Shown: positions 1 to 9,465, counted from the stretch's first letter. The stretch is 42,594 nt of DNA from Clostridium sp. AF27-2AA (GCF_003478505.1 NZ_QUFI01000026.1:1-42594); one strand, 5' to 3'. The notes: generated from the letters alone by a model not told the origin. Translations and numbers: made by a program.

Positions 1-2
1 TG

Positions 3-803
3 GTTGAGACAGCTTCCTTTGATATCCAGAAGATCAAGAACCCGGATATCCAGGGCGCGGAATATCAGCAAGGTGATCAGCTAGAATTCTGGAACGTCAG
101 GGAATATGTTTTATTCCGTGACGGCCATATCTGCCAGTGCTGTAAGGGTAAGTCCAAGGACAAAATTCTGAATGTGCACCATATTGGGAGTCGTAAGACT
201 GGGGGCAATGCCCCGAACAATCTGATTACACTATGTGAGACCTGCCATACTGGTTACCACAAAGGTACCGTACAATTGCCAAAGGCCATTAAACGCGGTA
301 TGCGATTTAAGGATGCTGCATTTATGGGAATTATGCGATGGGCTTTCTACGAAGCACTAAAGCAACAGTACGAACCTGTTGGTACCCCAGTGCATAACAC
401 ATACGGATATATCACGAAACATACTCGTATTGCGTATAACTTGCCTAAAGAGCACTATGTTGACGCAAGATGTATCAGTGGTAATCCAGAGGCATCTTCA
501 AACGGTGAGTATTACTATCAAAAGAAGGTCCGTTGTCATAACCGTCAGATTCACAAACTAACAGTTTTGAAGGGTGGAATACGGAAACAGAATCAAGCCA
601 CATATCTGGTAAAAGGTTATCGGTTATTCGATAAAGTCTCATATCAGGGAAAAGGATATTTCGTTTTCGGACGACGGCAAAGCGGATTTTTTGATATACG
701 GACATTATCTGGAGAGAAAGTAAACAAAGGTAGTTTGAGTTGTAAAAAATTAAAGTTCATTGCAACGAGAACGCATTATTTAACAGAAAGGAGAGCCGTC
801 TAA
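3..803 (+). CDS. iscB: IscB-type RNA-guided endonuclease, 3' part (5' end outside window)
   Basis: The reading frame is open from the left edge, so about 266 C-terminal residues are seen and the true start lies upstream. IscB is the transposon-encoded ancestor of Cas9 and cuts DNA guided by an omega-RNA. Visible parts are the RuvC-II strand with its Glu (VETASFD), an HNH domain (zinc-knuckle pairs CQCC and CETC, catalytic VHHI, then NNLITLC), the RuvC-III segment (EHYVDARCISG) and a C-terminal target-adjacent-motif-interacting region ending LTERRAV. No stop or frameshift interrupts it and the visible catalytic residues are intact, so it may be functional. An annotation that starts at the ATG at 174 would truncate the HNH domain. 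The PLMP/RuvC-I half and the omega-RNA, normally upstream of iscB, are out of view. A transposase tnpA is not visible. Confidence 0.9.
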   Translation, partial: VETASFDIQKIKNPDIQGAEYQQGDQLEFWNVREYVLFRDGHICQCCKGKSKDKILNVHHIGSRKTGGNAPNNLITLCETCHTGYHKGTVQLPKAIKRGMRFKDAAFMGIMRWAFYEALKQQYEPVGTPVHNTYGYITKHTRIAYNLPKEHYVDARCISGNPEASSNGEYYYQKKVRCHNRQIHKLTVLKGGIRKQNQATYLVKGYRLFDKVSYQGKGYFVFGRRQSGFFDIRTLSGEKVNKGSLSCKKLKFIATRTHYLTERRAV

Positions 804-809
804 CGACGG

Positions 810-851
810 GCGCATTCCTCCCACGACCTAAGAGGTCGGGGTATCCTGCGC
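810..851 (+). repeat. Imperfect hairpin at the 3' end of the iscB element
   Basis: Seven bases after the iscB stop lies a compound inverted repeat. The outer arms GCGCA/TGCGC enclose an internal loop, then CCC/GGG and the perfect arms CGACCT-AAG-AGGTCG. A subterminal hairpin just behind the nuclease gene is typical of the right end of IS200/IS605-type elements, where single-strand transposases recognise it. The exact 3' cleavage point cannot be fixed, but it should lie between about 851 and the next gene. Without a T-tract it is a poor terminator. Confidence 0.6.
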
Positions 852-857
852 TGTTTT

Positions 858-1259
858 ATGATGAAGATGACGGGAGTTATGAAACGGGCGGCTGTGTTGT
901 GCATGGCGGTGCTGCTTACATTGTCTTCTGCATTCTTAAGCTATGCGGAGAACGGCTGGAAGCGCAGCGAAAGTGTATGGAATTATTACTATTCCAATGG
1001 CAAGATGGCTAAAAATACCTGGATCAAAAATGGAGATGTGCTGTTCTGGATCGAGGAGGACGGTACTATGGCCACATCCAAATGGCACGAACAGGACCAT
1101 ACCTGGTATTATCTGGATGCCAGCGGAGCAGCTGTGACCGGCTGGAAGGAAATAGACGGGAAGTGGTACTATTTCAAGGAAGATCATGCTATGGCTACGG
1201 AAGAAACGATCGGAAGCTATTATGTAGGTAAAGATGGGGCCTGGGACAGCCGCAAATAG
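858..1259 (+). CDS. Secreted small choline-binding-type wall-repeat protein
   Basis: A signal peptide (MKRAAVLCMAVLLTLSSA, cleavage probably after SYA) precedes about 100 residues made entirely of aromatic wall-binding repeats of the type GWK.IDGKWYYF and TWYYLDASGAAVTGW. Such repeats anchor proteins to teichoic acid or other wall polymers. There is no catalytic domain, so it is probably a surface or accessory protein. The start is uncertain: ATG 858 lacks a ribosome site, and ATG 879 gives the better signal peptide but its GGGAG sits only 2 bases upstream. The gene begins a few bases after the iscB element end, so the insertion may have replaced its native promoter and ribosome site. A strong terminator follows. 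Confidence 0.75.
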   Translation: MMKMTGVMKRAAVLCMAVLLTLSSAFLSYAENGWKRSESVWNYYYSNGKMAKNTWIKNGDVLFWIEEDGTMATSKWHEQDHTWYYLDASGAAVTGWKEIDGKWYYFKEDHAMATEETIGSYYVGKDGAWDSRK

Positions 1260-1309
1260 GACTGAAAACAAAGCGCCAGGACATAAAAACGATAATGTGA
1301 AATCAAAAC

Positions 1310-1345
1310 ATCGCCGTGAGGATATGCCTCACGGCGATATTTTTG
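1310..1345 (+). terminator. Rho-independent terminator after wall-repeat protein
   Basis: Perfect 12-bp stem (ATCGCCGTGAGG / CCTCACGGCGAT) with a 5-base loop, followed by ATTTTTG. Confidence 0.9.
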
Positions 1346-1422
1346 TGCTATTTTATAACTTAAAATTATGGGGCTGATTCCAATCTTGTATAGATGTTTC
1401 TGAATAAATTCGAAGTGATTAG

Positions 1423-1451
1423 TTGAAAAATGGAAATAAATGCGTTAATAT
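1423..1451 (+). promoter_or_regulatory. Sigma-A promoter of the leuB-serA operon
   Basis: TTGAAA, 17-base spacer, TAATAT. The predicted start near 1458 gives a leader of about 80 bases, too short for a T-box. A 15-base tandem duplication (GATCAGAGAGAGG at 1504, GATCAGAAAGAGG at 1519) precedes leuB; the second copy supplies its ribosome site AAAGAGGT. Confidence 0.75.
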
Positions 1452-1540
1452 GAGAAGAAACGTGTTATTGTTTGTGTATAGCACCGTCAGATACAAAGAT
1501 CCCGATCAGAGAGAGGCGGATCAGAAAGAGGTAAGACAAC

Positions 1541-2626
1541 ATGAATTGTAATATCGTAACAATCCCTGGAGATGGAATCGGACCGGAAATTGTGCGTGAG
1601 GCGTGCAAGGTCCTTGATAAAGTAGGAGAGGTATATGGACATACCTTCCAGTACACAAAAATTCTGATGGGCGGCTGCTCCATTGATGCATACGGAGTTC
1701 CGTTAACGGACGAGGCACTGGAAACCGCAAAGAAGAGTGACGCGGTTTTACTTGGCGCGGTTGGCGGCAATGTAGGAAATTCAAAATGGTACGATGTGGC
1801 ACCGAACTTAAGACCTGAGGCGGGGCTGCTGGCAATCCGCAAAGGCCTTAATTTATTTGCGAATCTTCGCCCGGCTTACCTTTACAATGAACTGGCAGAT
1901 GCCTGTCCGTTAAAGAAAGAGAACATCGGAGATGGCTTCGACATGATCATCGTGCGCGAGCTGACTGGCGGTCTGTACTTTGGCGAGCGTCATACCGAAG
2001 AGGTAGATGGTGTTCTGCAGGCAACGGATACCCTGACTTATAACGAAAATGAGATCCGCCGCATTGCCATCAAGGCATTCGACATTGCCATGAAGAGAAG
2101 AAAACATGTCATCAGCGTGGACAAGGCCAATGTTCTGGATTCCTCCAGACTCTGGAGAAAGGTCGTTGAGAAAGTGGCTAAGGATTATCCGGAGGTAAAG
2201 CTAGAGCATATGCTGGTTGATAACTGCGCCATGCAGCTTGTTATGAACCCGGGACAGTTCGATGTTGTTCTGACCGAGAATATGTTCGGTGATATCCTTT
2301 CCGATGAGGCCAGCATGATCACCGGTTCCATCGGTATGCTCTCTTCCGCAAGCTTAAACGAGACCAAATTCGGCATGTACGAGCCGAGCCACGGTTCCGC
2401 ACCGGATATTGCGGGCAAGGATCTGGCAAACCCGATTGCGACCGTTCTTTCCGCAGCTATGATGCTTCGTTATTCCTTCGATATGGATAAAGAGGCAGAT
2501 GCCATTGAGGCAGCCGTACAGCAGGTACTGACAGATGGTTACCGCACCGGAGATATTTATTCCGAGGGCTGCAAAAAAGTCGGAACCATGGAAATGGGTA
2601 ACCTGATCGCGGCACACATCCAGTAA
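1541..2626 (+). CDS. leuB: 3-isopropylmalate dehydrogenase
   Basis: Catalyses NAD-dependent oxidative decarboxylation of 3-isopropylmalate in leucine synthesis, in the cytosol. The 361 residues match the family length (about 350-365). Signatures are GDGIGPEIV near the N-terminus, the LeuB-specific [12 protein letters not shown] loop that binds the isopropyl group, the [14 protein letters not shown] helix and the metal/NAD segment [23 protein letters not shown]. The ribosome site AAAGAGGT lies 8 bases before the ATG. It is the first gene of a five-gene operon, with ilvD 35 bases downstream. leuA, leuC and leuD are not in the window. Confidence 0.96.
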   Translation: MNCNIVTIPGDGIGPEIVREACKVLDKVGEVYGHTFQYTKILMGGCSIDAYGVPLTDEALETAKKSDAVLLGAVGGNVGNSKWYDVAPNLRPEAGLLAIRKGLNLFANLRPAYLYNELADACPLKKENIGDGFDMIIVRELTGGLYFGERHTEEVDGVLQATDTLTYNENEIRRIAIKAFDIAMKRRKHVISVDKANVLDSSRLWRKVVEKVAKDYPEVKLEHMLVDNCAMQLVMNPGQFDVVLTENMFGDILSDEASMITGSIGMLSSASLNETKFGMYEPSHGSAPDIAGKDLANPIATVLSAAMMLRYSFDMDKEADAIEAAVQQVLTDGYRTGDIYSEGCKKVGTMEMGNLIAAHIQ

Positions 2627-2661
2627 AAATATATAGAAGTTCACATGAGGAGGAGTCAGAT

Positions 2662-4323
2662 ATGAGAAGTGATAATGCAAAAGCAGGAATGCAGCAGGCA
2701 CCGGCCCGTTCCCTGTTCCGTGCGTTAGGATTAACCGATGAAGAGATGGAGCGCCCGTTAGTCGGCATCGTAAGCTCCTACAATGAGATCGTGCCGGGAC
2801 ACATGAACCTGGACAAGATCGTAGACGCAGTAAAGCAGGGTGTTGCTATGGCAGGCGGTACCCCGATCGTATTCCCGGCTATTGCAGTATGCGATGGTAT
2901 TGCCATGGGCCATGTGGGAATGAAATACTCCCTGGTAACCCGTGACCTGATCGCTGACTCCACCGAGTGTATGGCTATGGCACATCAGTTTGACGCGCTA
3001 GTCATGGTTCCAAACTGTGACAAGAACGTACCGGGACTTTTAATGGCAGCAGCCCGCTTAAACATTCCTACCGTGTTCGTCAGCGGCGGCCCAATGTTAG
3101 CCGGTCACGTAAAAGGTGAGAAACGCAGCCTTTCCAGCATGTTTGAGGCGGTTGGCTCCTACGCGGCAGGCCTTATGTCTGAGGAAGATGTCAAAGAGTT
3201 TGAGTGCAAGGTCTGCCCGACCTGTGGCTCCTGCTCTGGTATGTACACTGCAAACAGCATGAACTGCCTGACCGAGGTTCTCGGCATGGGCTTAAAGGGC
3301 AATGGCACCATCCCGGCTGTTTACTCCGAGCGTCTGGTCCTGGCAAAGCATGCAGGCATGGCTGTTATGGATATGTTAAAGAAGAACATTCGTCCGAGAG
3401 ACATCATGACTGAGGCAGCATTCCGCAATGCCCTGACCATGGATATGGCTCTTGGATGCAGCACCAACAGCATGCTGCATCTGCCGGCTATCGCCCATGA
3501 GGCTGGTGTGGAGTTAAACGTAGATATCGCCAACGAGATCAGCGCAAAGACTCCGAACCTGTGCCATCTTGCACCGGCCGGACATACCTATATGGAAGAC
3601 TTAAACGAGGCAGGCGGCATCTACGCAGTTATGAACGAGATCAGCAAGCTTGGCCTCTTAAATCTGGACTGCATGACTGTAACCGGCAGGACGGTTGGCG
3701 AGAACATTAAGGACTGCGTCAACAAGAACCCGGAGATCATCCGTCCGGTTGATAACCCATATTCCAAGACCGGCGGTATCGCGGTTCTGCGCGGTAACCT
3801 GGCACCGGATTCCTGCGTGGTAAAGCGTTCCGCAGTAGCACCGGAGATGCTGGTGCATGAAGGACCGGCCCGTGTCTTCGACAGTGAGGATGATGCTATC
3901 GCAGCCATCAAGAGCGGCAAGATCGTGGCAGGCGATGTGGTTGTTATCCGTTATGAGGGACCGAAGGGCGGCCCGGGCATGAGAGAGATGTTAAACCCGA
4001 CCTCCGCCATCGTCGGCATGGGTCTTGGCTCTACGGTAGCCCTGATCACCGACGGACGTTTCAGCGGCGCATCCCGAGGCGCATCCATCGGCCATGTGAG
4101 CCCGGAGGCAGCAGCAGGCGGCCCGATCGGCCTGGTAGAGGAGGGCGATATCATTGCCATCGATATCAATGCCAATACCATCAACATGAAGGTATCTGAT
4201 GAAGAGCTGGCAAGACGCCGCGCAAACTGGACCCCGAAGACCAAAGAGGTAAGCGGATACTTAAAGCGCTACGCTGCACTGGTAACCAGCGCGGACAAGG
4301 GCGCGATCTTAAAGGGAAACTAA
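2662..4323 (+). CDS. ilvD: Dihydroxy-acid dehydratase
   Basis: Dehydrates 2,3-dihydroxyisovalerate and dihydroxymethylvalerate to the keto acids that lead to valine, leucine and isoleucine. The 553 residues are full length. Fe-S and Mg-binding motifs are visible: [10 protein letters not shown] (cluster Cys), [21 protein letters not shown] (second Cys region), [14 protein letters not shown] and the C-terminal [20 protein letters not shown] with the catalytic Ser region. The enzyme is probably oxygen-sensitive, fitting an anaerobe. A GAGGAGG ribosome site precedes the ATG. Confidence 0.97.
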   Translation: MRSDNAKAGMQQAPARSLFRALGLTDEEMERPLVGIVSSYNEIVPGHMNLDKIVDAVKQGVAMAGGTPIVFPAIAVCDGIAMGHVGMKYSLVTRDLIADSTECMAMAHQFDALVMVPNCDKNVPGLLMAAARLNIPTVFVSGGPMLAGHVKGEKRSLSSMFEAVGSYAAGLMSEEDVKEFECKVCPTCGSCSGMYTANSMNCLTEVLGMGLKGNGTIPAVYSERLVLAKHAGMAVMDMLKKNIRPRDIMTEAAFRNALTMDMALGCSTNSMLHLPAIAHEAGVELNVDIANEISAKTPNLCHLAPAGHTYMEDLNEAGGIYAVMNEISKLGLLNLDCMTVTGRTVGENIKDCVNKNPEIIRPVDNPYSKTGGIAVLRGNLAPDSCVVKRSAVAPEMLVHEGPARVFDSEDDAIAAIKSGKIVAGDVVVIRYEGPKGGPGMREMLNPTSAIVGMGLGSTVALITDGRFSGASRGASIGHVSPEAAAGGPIGLVEEGDIIAIDINANTINMKVSDEELARRRANWTPKTKEVSGYLKRYAALVTSADKGAILKGN

Positions 4324-4365
4324 TGAATGTAAACCGTACCAGAGATAGACAAGGAGTGTTTTAAC

Positions 4366-6072
4366 ATGGCGGAAACCAGAGTATTGAATGGATCAGAAAT
4401 TCTGATCGAATGTTTAAAAGAACAGGGTGTAAAGACCGTGTTCGGTTATCCGGGAGGAGCCATCCTAAATATCTATGATGCGCTTTACAAGCACCAGGAT
4501 GAGATCACCCACATCCTGACCTCCCACGAGCAGGGCGCATCCCATGCGGCGGACGGTTATGCGAGAGTCACCGGAAAAGTCGGCGTATGCCTGGCTACTT
4601 CCGGTCCTGGAGCTACCAATCTGGTAACCGGCATCGCTACCGCCTTCATGGATTCCATCCCGATGGTAGCTATCACCTGTAACGTTGGCGTGAGCCTGCT
4701 TGGCCGCGACAGCTTCCAGGAGATTGATATCACCGGTGTGACCATGCCGATCACCAAATATAATTTCATTGTAAAAGACATCACGAAGCTGGCAGATACT
4801 GTGCGCCGCGCGTTTACCATCGCCCAGAGCGGAAGACCGGGTCCGGTCCTCATTGATATCACCAAAGATGTGACTGCGGCAGAGTATGAATATACGCCGC
4901 AGGAACCGGCACCGATTGAACGCCAGACTGATACCATCCGTGAGGAGGATGTCGAGACTGCCCTTGAGATGATCCGCAAGAGCCAGAAGCCGTTTATATT
5001 CGTAGGCGGCGGCGCAGTGCTTTCCGGCGCGTCCGAAGAGCTGAAGGTGCTGGCTCACAAGATCCAGGCACCGGTTGCCGATTCCCTGATGGGCAAGGGC
5101 GCATTTGACGGAACCGATGAGCTCTACACCGGCATGGTGGGCATGCATGGAACCAAAACTTCTAACTTCGGCATCAGTGAGTGTGATCTGCTGATCGTGG
5201 CAGGTGCCCGCTTCAGTGACCGTGTGACCGGCAACGCGTCCAAGTTCGCAAAGAATGCGAAGATCCTTCAGATCGATGTGGATCCGGCAGAGATCAACAA
5301 GAACATTCATACTCACGCAAGCATCATCGGTGATTTGAAGGTGGTTTTGAGAAAACTCAATGCCCGTCTGGACCCGATGAACCATGAGGACTGGCTCCAG
5401 CACGTCGAGATGATGAAGGATATGTATCCGCTCCGCTATGCCAAGACCCAGCTTACTGGTCCGTTTATCGTGGAGACCATTGATGAGCTGGCGAAAGGCG
5501 ACGCAATTATCTGTACCGAGGTTGGCCAGCACCAGATGTGGGCTGCCCAGTACTACAAATACAGAAAGCCGAGAACCTTTCTTACCTCCGGCGGCCTTGG
5601 CACCATGGGCTACGGCCTTGGCGCTTCCATCGGAGCCAAGATGGCCTGCGGCGATATGGGACATCCGGATACCCCGGTGTTCAACATTGCCGGAGACGGC
5701 TGCTTCCGCATGAACATGAATGAGATTGCCACCGCGACCCGCTACAACATCCCGATCATTCAGGTTGTGGTGAACAACCATGTGCTCGGCATGGTTCGCC
5801 AGTGGCAGAACCTGTTCTACGGAAAACGCTATTCACATACCGTATTAAATGACGCAGTAGATTTCGTGAAGCTGGCTGAGGCCATGGGTGCGAAAGCTTA
5901 CCGCGTGACCAGACAGGAAGATTTAAAACCGGTTCTGGAGGAAGCCATCGCATTACAGGCTCCGGTACTCATCGAGTGCCAGATCAACTGTGATGACAAG
6001 GTATACCCGATGGTATCACCGGGTGCACCGATCCAGGATGCATTTGATGACACCGATCTGAAAATCAAGTAG
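4366..6072 (+). CDS. ilvB: Acetolactate synthase, large (catalytic) subunit
   Basis: ThDP/FAD enzyme condensing pyruvate to acetolactate, or pyruvate with 2-ketobutyrate, the first common step of branched-chain synthesis. The 568 residues are full length. The N-terminal Pyr domain has FGYPGGAILNIYDAL and the catalytic Glu at about 55 in SHEQGASHAADGYAR. The FAD-binding middle follows, then the C-terminal PP domain with GDG (about residue 442) and VVNNHVLGMVRQWQ. Length and the RQWQ segment favour the anabolic type over the catabolic AlsS. The ribosome site AAGGAGTG precedes the ATG. No regulatory small subunit (ilvN) is adjacent, which is unusual for the anabolic form; it must be elsewhere or absent. 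Confidence 0.95.
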   Translation: MAETRVLNGSEILIECLKEQGVKTVFGYPGGAILNIYDALYKHQDEITHILTSHEQGASHAADGYARVTGKVGVCLATSGPGATNLVTGIATAFMDSIPMVAITCNVGVSLLGRDSFQEIDITGVTMPITKYNFIVKDITKLADTVRRAFTIAQSGRPGPVLIDITKDVTAAEYEYTPQEPAPIERQTDTIREEDVETALEMIRKSQKPFIFVGGGAVLSGASEELKVLAHKIQAPVADSLMGKGAFDGTDELYTGMVGMHGTKTSNFGISECDLLIVAGARFSDRVTGNASKFAKNAKILQIDVDPAEINKNIHTHASIIGDLKVVLRKLNARLDPMNHEDWLQHVEMMKDMYPLRYAKTQLTGPFIVETIDELAKGDAIICTEVGQHQMWAAQYYKYRKPRTFLTSGGLGTMGYGLGASIGAKMACGDMGHPDTPVFNIAGDGCFRMNMNEIATATRYNIPIIQVVVNNHVLGMVRQWQNLFYGKRYSHTVLNDAVDFVKLAEAMGAKAYRVTRQEDLKPVLEEAIALQAPVLIECQINCDDKVYPMVSPGAPIQDAFDDTDLKIK

Positions 6073-6128
6073 GATCGTTATCATATTATTATGAAAAATC
6101 TTATTCTATAAAGAAGGAGGAAGAAACA

Positions 6129-7214
6129 ATGGGAAGAGTCTACAATTTCTCAGCAGGACCAGCCGTATTACCGGAGGAAGTCCTGAAGGAAGCCGCAGAA
6201 GAAATGCTTGATTACAGAGGCACCGGAATGTCAGTGATGGAGATGAGCCATCGATCTAAAGCCTTTGAGACCATCATTGAAGAAGCGGAACAGGACCTTC
6301 GGGATCTGATGAATATTCCGGATAATTACAAAGTGCTGTTTTTGCAGGGAGGTGCCCATCTGCAGTTCTCCGCCATTCCGCAGAACCTGATGAAGAACGG
6401 CGTAGCCGATTATATCATCACGGGTCAGTGGGCGAAGAAGGCATTCAAGGAAGCGCAGAAATACGGAAAGGCAGTGGCTGTTGCATCAAGTGAAGACAAG
6501 ACCTTCAGCTACATTCCGGACTGCTCTGACCTGCCGATTGACGACGACGCGGACTACGTATACATCTGCGAGAACAACACGATCTATGGCACCAAATACA
6601 AAACCCTGCCAAATACCAAGGGAAAAACGCTGGTGGCCGACATCTCTTCCTGCTTCCTCTCTGAGCCGGTAGATGTGACCAAATATGGCCTGCTTTATGG
6701 CGGTGCCCAGAAGAACGTAGGACCTGCAGGCGTGGTCATTGTGATCATCCGTGAAGACCTCATCACCGAGGATGTCCTTCCGGGAACCCCGACCATCTGT
6801 CAGTATAAGGTACAGGCAGACGCGAAATCTCTTTATAATACCCCGCCATGCTACGGTATCTACATCTGCGGCAAGGTGTTCAAATGGTTAAAGAAGCGCG
6901 GCGGCCTGGAAGCCATGAAGGAGTATAACGAGAAGAAGGCAAAGATCCTCTATGATTTCCTAGACCAGAGCAAACTGTTTAAGGGAACCGTGGCAAAAGA
7001 GGACCGCTCCTTAATGAACGTTCCGTTCGTGACTGGAGACAAAGATCTGGATGCAGAGTTTGTCAAAGAGGCAACAGCAGCCGGATTTGTAAACTTAAAA
7101 GGCCACAGAACTGTGGGCGGTATGCGTGCCAGTATTTACAATGCCATGCCGATGGAAGGCGTGGAGAAGCTGGTGGAGTTCATGAAGAAATTTGAGGAGG
7201 CGCATCAGGCATGA
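6129..7214 (+). CDS. serC: Phosphoserine aminotransferase
   Basis: PLP enzyme converting 3-phosphohydroxypyruvate and glutamate to phosphoserine. It is 361 residues, starting with the family hallmark RVYNFSAGPAVLPEEVL. LQGGAHLQF forms the phosphate cup, and the Schiff-base lysine lies in GGAQKNVGPAG (about residue 198). The strong ribosome site AAGGAGGAAG precedes the ATG. Its TGA overlaps the serA ATG by 4 bases, showing translational coupling to the preceding pathway step. Confidence 0.96.
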   Translation: MGRVYNFSAGPAVLPEEVLKEAAEEMLDYRGTGMSVMEMSHRSKAFETIIEEAEQDLRDLMNIPDNYKVLFLQGGAHLQFSAIPQNLMKNGVADYIITGQWAKKAFKEAQKYGKAVAVASSEDKTFSYIPDCSDLPIDDDADYVYICENNTIYGTKYKTLPNTKGKTLVADISSCFLSEPVDVTKYGLLYGGAQKNVGPAGVVIVIIREDLITEDVLPGTPTICQYKVQADAKSLYNTPPCYGIYICGKVFKWLKKRGGLEAMKEYNEKKAKILYDFLDQSKLFKGTVAKEDRSLMNVPFVTGDKDLDAEFVKEATAAGFVNLKGHRTVGGMRASIYNAMPMEGVEKLVEFMKKFEEAHQA

Positions 7215-8371
7215 GAAAGATCCATTGCATCAACGCCATTTCCCAATATGGCACAGACCAGTTCACAGAGGACTATGAGCTCACAGATGAGGTAAATGAG
7301 GCAGAGGGCATTCTGGTCCGCAGCGCATCCCTTCATGAAATGCAGTTTTCCAACTCCCTGCTGGCGATTGCCCGCGCAGGAGCCGGTGTCAACAATATTC
7401 CGCTCGATGCCTGCGCACAGGAAGGCATTGTTGTTTTTAACACTCCGGGTGCTAATGCAAATGGCGTAAAGGAGCTGGTGCTTGCCGGACTGTTCCTGGC
7501 TTCCCGTGATATCGTAGGCGGTATCGAATGGTGCAAAGAGAACAAAGACGACGCAAACATCGGAAAAACCGCAGAGAAGGCAAAGAAAGCCTTTGCCGGC
7601 TGTGAGATCAAGGGCAAGAAGCTTGGCGTGGTAGGCCTGGGTGCCATTGGTGCTGAGGTTGCAAACGCGGCCATCGCTCTTGGCATGGAGGTATACGGCT
7701 ATGACCCGTACATTTCCGTCAACGCGGCATGGAGACTGTCCCGGGATGTCAAGCATACCACTAGCCTGGATACCATCTGCCAAGAATGTGATTACATTAC
7801 CCTGCATGTTCCGGCTGTGGATTCCACAAAGGGCATGATCAATAAGGCGGCTATCGACCAGATGAAGGACGGTGTGGTGATTTTAAACTTTGCCCGTGAT
7901 GTTCTGGTAAATGAGGATGACCTGGCTGAGGCTTTAAAGTCCGGCAAGGTGAAGAAATATGTGACAGACTTTGCAAATCCGAAGTCCGTGGCTATGGAAA
8001 ATACCATCGTAATCCCGCATCTGGGCGCTTCCACAGAAGAGTCCGAGGACAACTGCGCGAAGATGGCAGTCCAGGAGATCATGGATTATCTGGAGAATGG
8101 CAACATCCGCAATTCCGTGAACTATCCGGCCTGCGATATGGGCGTGAAGAAGACGGCCTGCCGTGTAGCGGTATTACATATGAACATTCCGAACATGATC
8201 GGCCAGATCACCGGAGTGCTGGCTGCCGGAAAGATCAACATTTCTGACATGACCAACAAAAGCCGCGATAAATTCGCCTATACCCTGATGGATTTGGAGC
8301 ATACGCCGGATGATATCATGGTGCAGAAGTTAAATGCCATTGAGGGCGTGTTAAGAGTCAGACTTATCTAA
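7211..8371 (+). CDS. serA: D-3-phosphoglycerate dehydrogenase with ACT domain
   Basis: Oxidises 3-phosphoglycerate to phosphohydroxypyruvate, the entry step of serine synthesis. It is 386 residues: substrate domain, NAD Rossmann domain (VVGLGAIGAEVANAA), catalytic Arg in NFARDVLVN and His in IPHLGASTEESEDN, then a C-terminal ACT domain (about 315-386) that probably binds serine as feedback inhibitor. It has the short form without the intervening ASB domain. The start ATG overlaps serC (ATGA) and uses the GAGGAGG in the serC 3' end. It is the last gene of the operon; serB is not in the window. Confidence 0.95.
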   Translation: MRKIHCINAISQYGTDQFTEDYELTDEVNEAEGILVRSASLHEMQFSNSLLAIARAGAGVNNIPLDACAQEGIVVFNTPGANANGVKELVLAGLFLASRDIVGGIEWCKENKDDANIGKTAEKAKKAFAGCEIKGKKLGVVGLGAIGAEVANAAIALGMEVYGYDPYISVNAAWRLSRDVKHTTSLDTICQECDYITLHVPAVDSTKGMINKAAIDQMKDGVVILNFARDVLVNEDDLAEALKSGKVKKYVTDFANPKSVAMENTIVIPHLGASTEESEDNCAKMAVQEIMDYLENGNIRNSVNYPACDMGVKKTACRVAVLHMNIPNMIGQITGVLAAGKINISDMTNKSRDKFAYTLMDLEHTPDDIMVQKLNAIEGVLRVRLI

Positions 8372-8372
8372 T

Positions 8373-9350
8373 TCATTTTAGAAGGCTGGGGATATCGAGA
8401 AGTCCCCAGCCTTGCTGATTTCTGGGGAGGCCGAGATCTACGGCGCGTTCCCGCAGAAAAAGCTTTACATCCCGGTTCGACATCTCCGGGTGCTGTTCCA
8501 AAAGCAGGGCAATGGCACCGGATACGTAAGGGGTGGCCATGCTGGTGCCGCTTTTTACAGCATAGCCGCCGGGCTGATTGCTGCAGCTTGTGATGGCAGC
8601 GCCCGGGGCCACGATATCCGGCTTGCAGATGCAGGAGCGCGTGGGGCCGCGGCCGGAGTAGTCGGACATGCGGTTTCCCATGACATTTACTTCTTTGTCA
8701 TCATCGGAGCAGCCTACGGTAATAACCTTGCGGCTGATGCCGGGGGTGGTGATGGTCCCGTATCCTGGCCCCATATTTCCGGCGGCTACCACAACCACAA
8801 AGCCGGCGTCCCAGATTTCCTCCACGCCCCGTACCAGGGCGGAATTCTCGCTCATGTTCCGGCCGGAGAAGGAGCCAACGGAGACATTGACAATGCGGAT
8901 ATTATAGCGGTCCCGGTGCTGAAGGACGGTGTGCAGTCCGGAAAGAACATCCGAGACATAGCCGCCGCCCCGTTTGTCCAGTACCTTTACCGGAATGAGG
9001 TGGCAGCCGGGCGCAACACCGCAGAAGAGGCCGCCGCTGGCGCTGCCGTCCCCGCCGATGATGCCACAGACATGGGTGCCGTGGCCGTTGTCGTCATAGG
9101 GAAGCCTGCGCCGCCTTACCATATCGAAAAAGGCAGCAATCCGTCTGCTGTAATCCTCATGAGGAAAACAGCCGGTATCCAGCACAGCTACGCCGATGCC
9201 GCGCCCGGAAGGGCAGGAAGAGCCGGATCCGGAAACAGGAAAATGTGCAGAGGGAGTCTGGCTCATGGGAAGCCTCGGAAGCTGTTTTGGTATTATGATA
9301 TTCGAAGGAAGCGCGCAAGGTGAGCTTTTCATATTTAAGAATATCTTCAT
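8373..9350 (-). CDS. Intracellular-type subtilisin-like serine protease (S8)
   Basis: The 325-residue protease has the complete Asp-His-Ser triad: D58 in VAVLDTG, H90 in DNGHGTHVCGIIGG, S270 in SGTSMATPYVSG. The oxyanion Asn is at 192 (AAGNMG). No signal peptide or long propeptide is evident, so it probably acts in the cytoplasm or leaves by an unconventional route. ATG 9350 has no good ribosome site and lies only 14 bases after a TATAAT (complement of 9364-9369). The mRNA may therefore be nearly leaderless, or the start may be a later Met (9332 or 9266). It is convergent with serA, 1 base apart. Its substrate is unknown. Confidence 0.88.
   Translation of the reverse strand: MKIFLNMKSSPCALPSNIIIPKQLPRLPMSQTPSAHFPVSGSGSSCPSGRGIGVAVLDTGCFPHEDYSRRIAAFFDMVRRRRLPYDDNGHGTHVCGIIGGDGSASGGLFCGVAPGCHLIPVKVLDKRGGGYVSDVLSGLHTVLQHRDRYNIRIVNVSVGSFSGRNMSENSALVRGVEEIWDAGFVVVVAAGNMGPGYGTITTPGISRKVITVGCSDDDKEVNVMGNRMSDYSGRGPTRSCICKPDIVAPGAAITSCSNQPGGYAVKSGTSMATPYVSGAIALLLEQHPEMSNRDVKLFLRERAVDLGLPRNQQGWGLLDIPSLLK
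8382..8413. terminator. Hairpin between convergent serA and subtilase genes
   Basis: An 11-bp perfect stem (AAGGCTGGGGA / TCCCCAGCCTT) with a 10-base loop sits 10 bases after the serA stop. It lies inside the last codons of the opposite subtilase gene, encoding part of its GWGLLDIPSLL end. There is no clear T-tract on either side, so termination may be inefficient. It is the only termination candidate for the leuB-serA operon. Confidence 0.45.
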
Positions 9351-9465
9351 AATCTATTTAAATATTATACAAACATTTTCGTAAGGCATATGTTATACTA
9401 AAGTCAGAAAAAAGATAAACATCTGAACTCCTTAAAACTTTTTTGAAATCGATATGTAAGAAAAG

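Noticed and set aside
4465..5781. Long minus-strand open frame of 438 codons opposite ilvB
   Set aside because: It is a shadow of the ilvB coding frame, with no ribosome site or recognisable domain, while ilvB itself has all ThDP motifs.
8412..9323. Plus-strand open frame of 303 codons after serA
   Set aside because: It lies antisense to the subtilase gene, which has a full catalytic triad. The plus-strand product is an Ala/Gly-rich shadow with no ribosome site.
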